This document shows positions 1 to 10,848 of a stretch of 64,000 bases of DNA, one piece after another. This DNA comes from Litsea cubeba. Its lineage: Eukaryota; Streptophyta; Magnoliopsida; Laurales; Lauraceae. Numbering within the stretch: position 1 is the stretch's first letter; each line of letters starts with the position of its first letter. The stretch lies in NCBI GenBank assembly GCA_012931725.1, contig CM022955.1, positions 10,752,885 to 10,816,884 of the forward strand. Reading direction: 5' to 3'. A program made the translations under genes and the position numbers. The notes under the pieces were generated by a model, which saw only the letters and a program-made list of their open reading frames with translations, was not told where the DNA came from and did no database searches.

Positions 1-894
1 GCCGAGGCCCTATTGGATACAAAAGGACTATTGTACGTAATTTACCTATTATGAAAAAAAAATTCATGAATCAATTGGTCATTGCGATTTAGTCAATCCC
101 ATTCAATGGATTGTCAGGATAGAAACTTAATTAACTATGCATTTCATAACTTTGGATTGGATAATAGATTGAGAGCATCCCAAAATTTGTAAGATAAGAG
201 GATGGGTTGTTAGTTGTGATGTTAGACTAGAAAAGGTTTTCAAGGTCAGGACCATGGAAAAATGGGAAATAATGGAGATAAAAGGCCCACACACAACCTA
301 GAGTTTATGAGTTACATAGTATCTAGAAAACAGATAAGATCCCCTTGGCAATCATCTTCAGCATCAGATAATAACATAGCACCTGCATGTGCAGGTGATA
401 TTAAGGCTATTCAAGAGATGAAAGGAGATCTTCAAGCTGAAATTTGACAAGCTCAATGACGACTATAAAGAATATTAAAAATAGACAAGGAATAGGTTGC
501 GCAAAAAAAATGCAACAAGAAAAAGCCCTAAACTGATTAAAAGCAGGACCAAAGAAATGCAACGTAATCACACCTGTGCCAATGAAATCGCATCTTTGGC
601 TTCCCAAATTAGTCCTTGTATTTGTAGCAAAAACCCCAATACGATATTAATTCATTTTCCATCAAATCCATTCATGTCCGGATGTGTATAATTATCAAGT
701 CCAAAATATTTATAAAACAAAAAAAAAGTAAACAATAACCACCGGCTAAACCAGGCAGGATTTTTCACATAACTTAGGATAGGCCCTGATCAATGAAACC
801 TTTATTTTTGCAACATGTTTCAAGCTAAAAAATGGGCTTTGATTTTCAAATAGCGAGAAAATATTACAAGAGTAAAAATAATTAAAAATTAAAA
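1..894. other. AT-rich DNA without recognisable gene
   Basis: Only short open frames of about 60 codons occur here, and none resembles a known protein. The stretch lies directly inside the CACTA-type subterminal repeats that start near 895, so it may be the interior of that transposon, but no transposase motif is visible. Confidence 0.4.
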
Positions 895-2105
895 ATATTT
901 TTGCCGACGTTTTCATTTCGTCGGAAAAATAAAAGTAAAAAAAAATTAAAAAATTAAAAAAGATACCGACGTTTGTTTTCGTCGGTAGATAGATAAAATA
1001 AAATTTTAATTCGGAAAAATAACAGCAAAAATAAATTAAAAATTAAATAAATATTTATCGACTTGTTTTCACGTCGGTAAATAAATAAAATAAAAAATTT
1101 GAAAAACTTTTGCCGACGTTTTTATTTCGTCGGAAAAATAAAAGTAAAAATAAATAAAAAAAATTAAAAAATAAGTTTACCGACGTTGGTTTTCGTCGGT
1201 AAATAAATAACATAAAGTTTTAAATAAAGGTATACCGACGTTTTAATTTCGTCGGTAAAATAACAGTAAAAATAAAGGTATGCCGACGTTTTATTTTTAA
1301 ATTTGATACTGAAGTTTATGGACTTTTTTTTTCATCGGTAAATAATTAAAATAAAAATAAAAAATATTGTACCAATGTTTTTATATTTGTCGATAAAATA
1401 AATCGAAAAAAGTAAAATAAATAATGGAAAAACAATTTACCGATGTTTTTTCGTCGGTAAATAATTAAAATAAAAACAAAAAATATTTTACAGACGTTTC
1501 CATTTTCGTCGGTAAAATAAATCGAGAAAGGAAATTAAAAGATGGAAAAAAAATTTACCGACAATTTTTTTCGTCGGCAAATAAGTAAAATAAAAATATA
1601 AAATATTTTACAGACGTTTTTATTTTCGTCGGTAAAATAAATCAAAAAAATAAAATAAAAAATGGAAAAACAATTTACCGACATTTTTTTGGTCAGCAAA
1701 TAAATAAAATAAAAATATAAAATATTTTACCGACGTTTTTATTTTCATCGGTAAAATAAATCAAAAAAAGTAAAATAAAAAATGGAAAAACAATTTACCG
1801 ATGTTTTTTTTCGTCGGTAAATAATTAAAATATAATTAAAAATTTTTTTACTGACGTTTTAATTCTCGTCGGTAAATCTCTGATTTTTAAAATATAAAGA
1901 TAATATTTTAATAACCTTTGCCGATGGTTTACTAGAAAACGTCGGTAAAAGTCAAAATTTTACCGACATTTTATTAAAAAACGCCGGGAAAAGTTTATTT
2001 TTTAGCGACGAAATTACAAAAACGTCGGTAAAAGTCTAACTTTTACCAGCGAAATTTTAATTTCGTCGCCAAAAAACGTCGATAAAAGTACAACTTGTTG
2101 TAGTG
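895..2105. mobile_element. CACTA (En/Spm) transposon end with subterminal repeats
   Basis: About twenty copies of a short inverted motif, TACCGACG followed 5-15 bases later by CGTCGGTA, lie every 40-70 bp in an AT-rich background. Arrays of this kind in subterminal DNA, where transposase binds, are typical of plant CACTA elements. The array stops at 2089-2105, which reads CACTACAACAAGTTGTA on the minus strand and so begins with the diagnostic CACTA. The flank starting TCT at 2106 aligns with copy B from 35440, which has no such element, so 2105 is the true border. The other end is outside the window and no transposase is seen. Confidence 0.87.
2089..2105 (-). repeat. CACTA terminal inverted repeat
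   Basis: Read on the minus strand this is CACTACAACAAGTTGTA. The first 13 bases match the usual plant CACTA terminus. The 3-bp target duplication expected next to it would be TCT (2106-2108); the matching TCT on the far side is outside the window. Confidence 0.87.
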
Positions 2106-2249
2106 TCTTGTGCAAGTGTCTTAACATGACGCACTCATATAAACGTGGTGAACATAAGCAGAGTATAAAGGCATAATGCATAATCAAGGCATAATATTGG
2201 ATAATAAGATAACAAGGGAAATATAGAGGCATGAGATAAATCCTGTGAA

Positions 2250-3745
2250 TAGGGCTGTCAATCCGGCCCTTTGACGAGGAGGCCCGGCCCGACTCGGCCC
2301 GCAAAAGCCCTCAAAACGAGGGCTTTTCTTTTTGTCCTAAAGCCCGAGGGTAGGGTAGGGCCCAATTTTGAAAAGCCCGCAACCTTGAGGGCCGAGCTAG
2401 GGCCTGACTTAGCCAGCCCGAGGGGGTCCGGCCCGGCCCTTTGTCTATTAATATATAAAATAAATAGTATGTATAATATAGAATATATATAGAGAGAGAG
2501 AAAGAGAGAGATTTTTACAAAAGAATATAAAGAACTCCTCTAATTACCAATTAATTATAGAGACTTAATATTTTATCAAACAGTAATAACCAAGGCTTAG
2601 AAAGAATTTTAATGGATATCCCCATAGATCCCAATATTGCCACCTATATTTAATTCTATGTTATCATTTGAATGACATATTTGATTCTATGTTTACCCAA
2701 CACGGACGTATTCTTCAATGAAAAGGGAATTCACGTTGCGATTCATCATATTGATTTTCACCAATGTAAACTATTGAAGGTCGGGAGTTTAGATAGATGA
2801 TCATTAACATTATCATTAAGTGAGTTTGAGTTTCAACCACTAGCTATTGATCGATGCCAATTTCTTTCTATACCCTTACTTTTATGACTGTTGTTTTTCA
2901 TTCATGTGGACCCCACATCCGGAGTTAAAAGTTTGTAAGTCATGAATCAAATCATTTTTTTCATTCATCTTCGGCATTCAATGTTTAATTATTTTGTTAT
3001 AAAATCCAATGGTGATTTTTCAAAGAATTACAAGTTAGGGTTAATGCTAACTCAAGAGTGGTCTAATGTTTATTTGAACCACATACACAAATAATTTATT
3101 TGGAATAAGTCTAATGCCTATTTGAAATAAATCTAATTGAATCAGACACGAGTTGCCAAACATGTTCTCATGGTTCACGTTATTGCTTTATAAAAATATA
3201 TAGAACATGAACTAGTAAAAAAGGCAACAACTAGCAAAACTTCAGTTGCGACAATCTTAATAATAGCCTGAAAGCAAACAAAACCGAGCATATTATTTAA
3301 ACTATATAACTACTGTTAGTGTCTTAAGGTATTTAAAAGTGAATTTTCGAGTTTCATGTCACAATACTATCACATTACCTTATTTCATTTAATCCTAACT
3401 AATACCTTTATAAAATGATGAAGTAACTTGTTTTGTGCATTCTTTTAGAAGTGTTACAAAAAGATTGACTTTTACATTGCCCATCGAATAAAGGTGGGTT
3501 AGCATTATGGTATAGAAGAATTATTATATATGATAATATTAAAAAAAATAACTATTTCTTTCGGCCCTGGCCCGACCCTAGCCCGGCCCTGACCCTTGAG
3601 GGTAGGATAAGGGCTTCGATATTGTTGGCCCGCCGTGGGCTTCGAGGGCTTTGACTTGACCTAAGCCCGGCCCGCATATATGAGGGTAGGGTAAGGGCTT
3701 ACCCCTGCCCGGCCTGAGCTCGGGCTCAGCCCTCTGACAGCCCTA
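2250..3745. mobile_element. Non-autonomous hAT transposon
   Basis: The 1496-bp element starts TAGGGCTGTCA and ends TGACAGCCCTA, an exact 11-bp terminal inverted repeat of hAT type. It is flanked by an 8-bp target duplication, CCTGTGAA (2242-2249) and CCTATGAA (3746-3753), with one mismatch. Copy B holds a single uninterrupted CCTGTGAA at 35576-35583, which proves the insertion. The outer 200 bp at each end are rich in GGCCCGGCCC-like motifs, probably transposase binding sites. The interior is AT-rich and has no transposase open frame, so movement would need a transposase supplied elsewhere. Confidence 0.92.
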
Positions 3746-3921
3746 CCTATGAACATCACGAAAATGCATAACAAGATGCATGCAAATAGATTAATCAATG
3801 GTCAAGGAATATACTACAAGCCATCCTAGGGTCCAGAATACCCGGCGCCCGTTCGCATCACTATTAACCTATGTGTAGTTCTAAGGTCTCTGATGTCCCC
3901 GGGCTATGTTAATCTTGGTGT

Positions 3922-3954
3922 TGTTGTGTGCGTGTATGCGGAAACGTGAATTAA
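3922..3954. repeat. Inverted copy of LTR 3' (U5) terminus
   Basis: TGTTGTGTGCGTGTATGCGG plus the next 13 bases equals the reverse complement of 17474-17506 at 32 of 33 positions. It starts with TG, as an integrase-processed end must, and abuts the target duplication at 3917-3921. The homology stops at 3954, where gag coding sequence begins. Confidence 0.9.
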
Positions 3955-4081
3955 GAGTAGGGGACCAAAGGGGGGTCGTGGCAAGTCCAGAGGTGGCAAG
4001 GAATCACAGACTAAGAAAAAGTCTGAAAAATGCTTTCATTGTGGTAAGGAGAGACACATTAAGAAGAATTGCTTTGCTTGA
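3955..4081 (+). pseudogene. Copia gag 3' fragment with zinc knuckle
   Basis: Only the C-terminal end of gag, the nucleocapsid part that packages element RNA, remains. In the frame with TGC at 4031 it reads a basic, Gly/Lys-rich stretch followed by CFHCGKERHIKKNC, a perfect C-x2-C-x4-H-x4-C knuckle at 4031-4072. The frame ends at TGA (4079-4081), and pol continues in another frame, so an indel separates them. The capsid-coding part is missing because the inverted U5 sequence at 3922-3954 replaces everything upstream. Confidence 0.8.
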
Positions 4082-7043
4082 AGGAAAAGAAAGACACCAA
4101 CAATGAGCAGAAGAATGACACTAACACTACAACTACTTTGGATAATGAAGTAGTGATTCTGACTAGTGAAGTTGAAGAGTCTTTGAGTGTTGCAGATGAT
4201 CAGGTTGAGTGGGTTGTTGACACAGCAGCATCCTACCATGTTACTCCTTCTAAGGAGATGTTCACGACGTACAAAGCAGGGGACTTTGGCACTGTGAAGA
4301 TGGGCAACACAAGTCATTCGAATATTATTGGGATCGGTGATGTCTGTGTTCAAACCGATATTGGTTGCACAATGACGCTGAAAGATGTGCGACATATTCC
4401 TGATTTACGGTTGAATATGATTTCCGGGACTTCATTGGACCATGCAGGTTATGAAAGTTACTTCGGAAATAGTAGGTGGAGACTCACTAAAGGGTCTCTT
4501 ATTTTTGCGAGAGGGAAGGCGTGTAATACGTTGTACAAGACACATGTGAAGCTATGCAAAGGTGTGTTGAATGCTGTTGAAAACAGATACTCTCCAAATC
4601 TGTGGCACAAGAGACTTGGACATATGAGTGAGAAAGGACTGCAGTTATTGGCAAAGAAATATTTGATTAATTACTCGAAAGGTACATCCCTTGACCCTTG
4701 TGATTATTGCTTGTTTGGTAAACAGCATAGGGTTTCTTTCTCTAAAACATCAACGATTAAACCTAATGTGTTGGATTTGGTATACTTTGATGTTTGTGGT
4801 CCCATGGAGGTGGAGTCATTGGGTGGCAATAAGTTTTTTGTCACATTTATTGATGATGCATCCAGGAAAGTCTTGGTTTATGCGTTGAAATCGAAGGATC
4901 AGGTGTTCCAGGTATTTCAGCAGTTTCATGTCATGGTTGAAAGAGAAACAGGAAAGCTCTTGAAATGTCTCCGCACAAATAATGGTGGTGAGTACACATC
5001 CAACCAGTTTAAAGGCAATTGCTCGAAGCATGGTATTCGACATGAAAGAACAATTCCTGGTACTCCACAACACAATGGTGTGGCAGAGAGAATGAACCGC
5101 ACTATTCTTAAAAGGATGAGATGCATGGTTAGAGTGGCACAGTTACCCAAGCCATTTTGGGGTGAAGCTGTACTGACTACCGTTTACCTGATGAACAGGT
5201 CTCCCTCAGTTCCTTTGGATTTTGATCTTCTGGAGAGAGTATGGACAGGTAAAGATGTTTCTTATTCTCATTTGAAGGTATTTGGGTGCAAGGCTTTTGC
5301 ACATGTACCAAAGGAGCAGCGTTCAAGGCTGGATGATAAGGCAGTGTGTTGCATTTTTATTGGCTATGGTGGAGCCGAGTTTGGCTACAGGTTAGGGAAT
5401 CCAGAGAAAAGAAAATTTATCAGAAGTAGAGATGTGGTGTTTCATGAAGACCAATTCTTTGGAGATATTGAGAAGACTGAAAAGTCTAAAGAAGTTATTG
5501 ATGGAGTGGTTGATCTCACTCCGACTCCTTCTCCAGTGCAGACTACAAGTGGAGAAGGTGGACAAAACAATCCAGATCGTGATGAGGCGCAGGGGTTTCC
5601 AGATGAACAGGGTGTTGAGCAGGGGGAGCAGTCTCCTCAATCAGAAACCACGGAACCTCAGGTTAGGAGGTCTACTCAAGAGTGTCAACCATCAACAAGA
5701 TATCCTGCAGCAGATTATATTTTACTTACTGATGAGGGGGAGCTAGAGAGCTACCCAGAAGCAAAGACTCATGCAGATAAAGATGAGTGGATGGAGGCTA
5801 TACAGGATGAGATGAGTTCTTTGAAAAAGAACAATACTTATGAGTTGGTGGAACTCCCAAAAGGCAAGAAGGTTCTAAAGAACAAATGGGTGTTCAAGCT
5901 GAAGAGAGATGACAGTGGAAAACTGATAAAGCACAAAGCACGGCTAGTGGTTAAAGGCTTTGCGCAGACGAAGGGTCTTGACTTCGATGAAATCTTCTCT
6001 CCAGTTGTGAAGATGACTTCTATCAGAGTTGTCTTGGGTCTAGTCGCCAGCATGGACCTTGAACTTGAACAGATGGATGTGAAGACTGCATTTCTTCACG
6101 GTGATCTGAAAGAAGAGATCGACATGACTCAGCCGGAGGGGTTTGAGGTAGAAGGAAAAGAATAGTTGGTTTGCAGGTTGAAAAAGAGTCTATACGGGCT
6201 GAAACAAGCGCCGAGGCAGTGGTACAAGAAGTTTGATTCATTCATGGTGAGTCATGGGTACCAGAGGACAGTTGCGGATCACTGCGTTTATGTTCGTAAG
6301 TTTGGTAATGGCAAAATTATTATCCTTCTTTTATATGTAGATGATATGTTGATAGTTGGACAAGATAGTAAGATGATTGGCAGATTGAAGAGGGACATGT
6401 CAAAGACTTTTGACATGAAAGACTTGGGTCCCGCACGACAGATTTTGGGAATGCAAATACGTCGTGACAGGAATGCCAAGAAGTTGTGGTTGTCACAGGA
6501 GAAATATGTTGAACGGGTGCTTGCGAGATTCAACATGGTAGATGCTAAGCCAGTTAGCATGCCTTTAGCCAGTCACTTTAAGCTCAGTAAGAGATTATGT
6601 CCTACTACAGATGAATTTAAAGGAACGGATGATGTTTGTTCCATACTCCTCAGCAGTTGGGAGTCTTATGTATGCCATGGTGTGTACACGGCCAGACATT
6701 GCTCATGCAGTGGGTGTAGTGAATAGATTTCTTTCTAACCCTGGGAAAGAGCATTGGGAAGCAGTGAAGTGGATCTTCAGATATTTGAGAGGTACATCAG
6801 GTTTTTGCTTGTGTTTCGGAGGCTTGAAACCAGTACTTGAAGGCTTAACAGATGCTGATTTTGCAGGCGATCTTGATCGTCGGTTGTCTACTTCTGGGTA
6901 CTTATTTACTTTTGCAGGGGGAGCTATTTCCTAGCAGTCTAAGTTACAGAAGTGTACAGCATTGTCTACAACCGAAGCATAATACATAGCTGCTAATGAA
7001 GCAGGGAAGGAGATGATTTGGTTGAGGAATTTCTTTAAAGAAC
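4069..7043 (+). pseudogene. Copia pol (protease, integrase, reverse transcriptase, RNase H), broken
   Basis: The long frame 4069-6165 encodes protease with WVVDTAAS near residue 48-55, the GAG_pre-integrase segment (WHKRLGHMS), the integrase core and the N-terminal half of reverse transcriptase. In integrase the second catalytic residue is changed: LRTNNGGEY where LRTDNGGEY is usual. TAG at 6163-6165 interrupts reverse transcriptase, which resumes with KSLYGLKQAPRQW and has its YVDD box at 6334-6345. A frameshift near 6615-6625 moves the rest into the frame holding VCTRPDIAHAVG and DADFAGD (RNase H). Further stops follow near 6934 and 6980. At 7043 the frame is cut by the Athila-like insertion and continues at 16888. 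No functional product is expected. Confidence 0.9.
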
Positions 7044-9077
7044 TGATAAGTGCACAAAATTGTAGCTTTCATTCATCATTTTATATGCATTTGTGGACTT
7101 AATTAAGCTAATTGCATAGAATTACATTTAATTTCATGATTTCATGCATTTAAACATCATAGTTGGAATCTTAGTCAAATTTGGTCAAAATTCGTTACAT
7201 TGCATGACTTTTGTGAAATTAGGGTTCTCATCTCATTCATCACCCAAAATTAGTTTTTTTTAGCGTCACTAATGCATACCTACTAATTTTGACACCACGT
7301 ATTATTTTTGGAAAGTTGAGTATTTTTGGTGCATTAAGTAGGCATGTAGAGTCCCATGCATAGTCCATCTAGATTCCTCACACTTGATTATTATTGACAT
7401 TATTTATTTTTATTTATGTAGGAGAAATGAAGAGTGGGACCTGCATTGGTGAAACTTGAGAGAGATCAAAGGCGGGACACCCTTCATGGTGGGCCCACAT
7501 ATCTTGACATCTTGGTGGAGTTGGAAAGATTGGAAATTCTCAAAGAGGAAAGAAGAAACTCAGAATTGGAAAGATGGTGTTGACTTGCTAAATTTGAAAA
7601 CCAAGATCAAGAAAGAGAGAGAAAATTAGAAACTTTGCAAGGGGAGTTGAGTAGTCAAAGTTGCAAGTAAAGAAGTATGCTAAATATGGAAAGAGAATCA
7701 AATAAGCAAGCAAAGAAAGAGTCCAAACATGCCTTGGACGTCTGACATGGGTCCCACACACCCCATTGCATGCCAAACATAGAAGTTCCCTTAATTGCCA
7801 TTATTCTCGGAATTTTCAGGGACAGCAAATTGAAATAGCCATAACTTTCAAACCTAGTATCGGATTGGCGCAATCTACCCACCGTTAGAAAGCTCTTTTC
7901 GAGTAGATATCCGTGGACCTAAGATTTCATAAATCGGAGCTATATTGAGGGAGATATGACCTCAGGAAGTTGGCTGTTATAATTCCATGCGGGAATTGCA
8001 AAAGGTTTTTAAAATTGGCAACATGAGAGATAATTGAGGAGTTCAATTTGGCAAGACTTGGAGCCCAAGAGACCACACTTAGTAACAAATCATCTCCAAT
8101 TCAAATTGCAACCTAAGAAGCTTTGCTTGAAAGCTAAGCCAATAATCAAGTCATAGAATGAAAATAATTCCTTGAAAATCAAGAGGCCAAAAAGTATAAA
8201 ATAAGCATAAGGGGGCTAGAACAAAAAGCCCATTCTCCTTCATAAAGTGGCCAAGCCATTCTCTCTCTTCTTCCCCTTTCTTTCCCCTCTTCTAGTTCTA
8301 GTTCTAGTTCTCCATATTTTTTATTTTGGGTAGCTTTGGGCCTTGTCCAAGCAAGTACTTGAAGGAGAAGTTGTAAAGATGCAATCTTTAATGACAAATC
8401 AAGAAGTCTTCTTTGTAATGGCGGGCTAGTTTTGATTAGAGCGATGGATGAAGATAAGTGATTGCTTTTTATTTGTCTAGTAGTTCTAACTTGTTTACAT
8501 ATCTTCATGTTTTTAATGATTAATAGACTTGTCTTCATGCCCTAGGCAAATCTCCATTCTTAATTTCTGAAAATAAAAATTGATTTTTGACTATCCATGC
8601 TTAGGTTTGATAGGCCATGCTTAGGACTTAGATCTTTTTGATGGTTTATACTTACTTTTGATGGGTAGTGCTTAGATTGTTTTTTTATCTTTTATGAGAT
8701 GAAGGAAGTTTTGGGTTTTGGATTCTATAATTAAAAAGGGGTTTTTAAAGTTAGATTTTCCAAATTAAAAACATTGATTTGTCTTTGATTTGAACTAAAA
8801 ATTGGAACAAGTTAAGATTACTTGATAAATAATTGGTGGATGCTTATTGGATTCCTATGCTCTAATCACTTTCATTAATTGGTAGTTTCATCTTTCTGAA
8901 TTAGTTGCTTGTTTTTATTTCTAAATACTCAAAACTTTTCTTAATTGTTAGTTAATTAGTTTTCTTTATCTAAAAGTTTCTTTAATTAGCTCCCTGTGGA
9001 TTCGACCCGTTCTTGCCACTGTCTCAACTAGACACCCGTGCACTTGCGGTATTTTATGATTGATAAAGATCACATCA
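7044..9077 (+). repeat. Athila-like 5' LTR
   Basis: Starts TGATAAGTGCAC and ends GATCACATCA. The matching 3' LTR differs at about 14 sites plus one 1-bp indel. The open frames at 7588-8538 on the minus strand recur in the other LTR and are chance frames in repeated DNA, not genes. Confidence 0.93.
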
Positions 9078-9083
9078 AGTTTT

Positions 9084-9101
9084 TGGCGCCGTTGCCGGGG
9101 A
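9084..9101 (+). other. Primer-binding site of the Athila-like element
   Basis: TGGCGCCGTTGCCGGGGA lies six bases after the 5' LTR. This sequence is characteristic of Athila-like Gypsy elements and would pair with the 3' end of a tRNA (Asp type in the literature) to prime minus-strand synthesis. Confidence 0.87.
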
Positions 9102-10848
9102 GCCAATTTGAAAAGAATCTTTTAGTTAGGATTTCTAGCATTATTTTTTGCATATCATGGCATATTTTTGTAGTTAGTTTCATTCATAGCTTGCATTAGG
9201 TTTAGTTTTTGTGTTTCTTTATATTTGTGGTTACTGTTTTTCATGTTTTGGTTGTTGATTTTTCAATAATTTTCGGACTGATTGCTAGTGGTTAAATAAA
9301 AAGAGAAATTTCTGCACTAATTTTGTGACAGATTTGGCCTGGTTTTTGCCCAAAAGTTCGCACTTTTAAAACCTGTCAAACGGACTCCTTTGGACTTTAA
9401 ATTTTGCTGGATTGGACTTTGGTACATTGACTTTGAAGCATAAAAATCCCAGAAAGAAATAGGTTTTGGAAGCCCTACTTTTAGTGCTGTGAACAGGGCC
9501 AATCAGTCAGGCAGATTCTGCATTCAACAGCAAAACTGGGCTAAGTAGCCAACTTCATGATAGCATAACTTCTTTGTTTCTTATCCTTTTTAGTCTCTGT
9601 TTTTTTTTTTTTTTTTTTTTTGTTTGATTCTTGCATATTAGGAGATTACATCCCAGTCACTGTTTTAAGGTTTTCTTGAATAAAAGGTGGTCGTACAGAT
9701 CTGTAAAATTGGGCCCGTGCAACAAGTTTCAACACTATAATTTTTTTCAGCACTTGACAGCAAGGTGTCCATTTAACTTAGGATTGCATTAGGAGTTTTA
9801 GAATTGCATCTTTCATTCAAATTGCAGTAGTTTAGGTTTTTAAAATTTAGATTAGGTTGATTTTTCAATTTAGGGATTTTATTAACAATTTTTAGTTGTT
9901 TTTAGTAGTTTATTTAGATCTAACACTTTAGTCGTTTTCTTTGAGGTTACAATCTGAGTTTTGTAGGACTCTAAAAGGGGAAGGAAATCGCGGGGATTGC
10001 TTTTAAGCAAAAAAGTTGCTCTCAGAATTGCAAAATTACTAAAAAAAAAGGTTAAGCTTGCACAGTTTAAAGAATTTGCGTGGACCCGCTGTAAGAATTT
10101 CTAAACTTTACCCCACGAATCTTTTACTTGCAAGTGGGGCTTGGATGATTTAATTTTAGCAAAGTGTGAATGCTTGATTGACACACCTTCTAATTGGACA
10201 CACACTTAGTTAAGGGCAATCGACCCCAAAAAGATAAGGACTGATTTCATCACCAGATCCTTGCCCATTTAGATTAATCATCTCTCACATTAGAATCCTA
10301 ACTTTAATTAAAATCAAGTAGCAACGAGACCATAGGACTCAAGCTCAGTAGGACGAAGACCACAAAAGGTTGCACCAGTTGCGATCTTTGGTCAAGTTGA
10401 TGTCTAAGTAAGTCATGTCCCTACCAAAAAGGGTGGCAGTCTCTGTTCTAGGAGTTTGGTTCTTAAGCGGGACCCTTGCCAAGTGCATTATGACCCCACC
10501 ACTCATCCTGGGGACTTACCTGGTCGATTTGGCTTCATAAGACCGGATTGGAGGCCTTAGTACACTCTTTAAACCAGTTAGGAGCTGTCTAGTGAGTTAA
10601 GCTAACCCTAGGATTATTTCTTGTGCTCAATCTTTATGCTTGACTGCTTGTGCATCATCTAGTAAGACCATTAGGGCCCAGCATATAGATTAGGCTTGCA
10701 TTTCTTTAAGGTTAAACCCGATGCATGCGCTCTAAAATTGAGAGAGAGAAACTATGGGTACGCAAGAGTAAAAGGTTAGTCGGGATAGACCCCTAATTAG
10801 CCTTAACCGTTGTCGAAAAGTCTTCAAACTTTGAAAAAAATTGTTAGG
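9102..10848 (+). other. Untranslated leader of the Athila-like element
   Basis: About 1.75 kb between primer site and gag without a credible open frame. It contains a run of 22 T at 9600-9621. Long leaders of this kind are usual in Athila-like elements. No other structure was recognised. Confidence 0.6.

Noticed and set aside
262..691. Two short plus-strand frames of 61 and 64 codons
   Set aside because: No similarity, no splice or promoter context, and no support for a gene.
7588..8538. Minus-strand frames of 62, 75 and 119 codons, repeated at 15392-16342
   Set aside because: They lie in the two LTRs of the Athila-like element and are duplicated only because the LTRs are.
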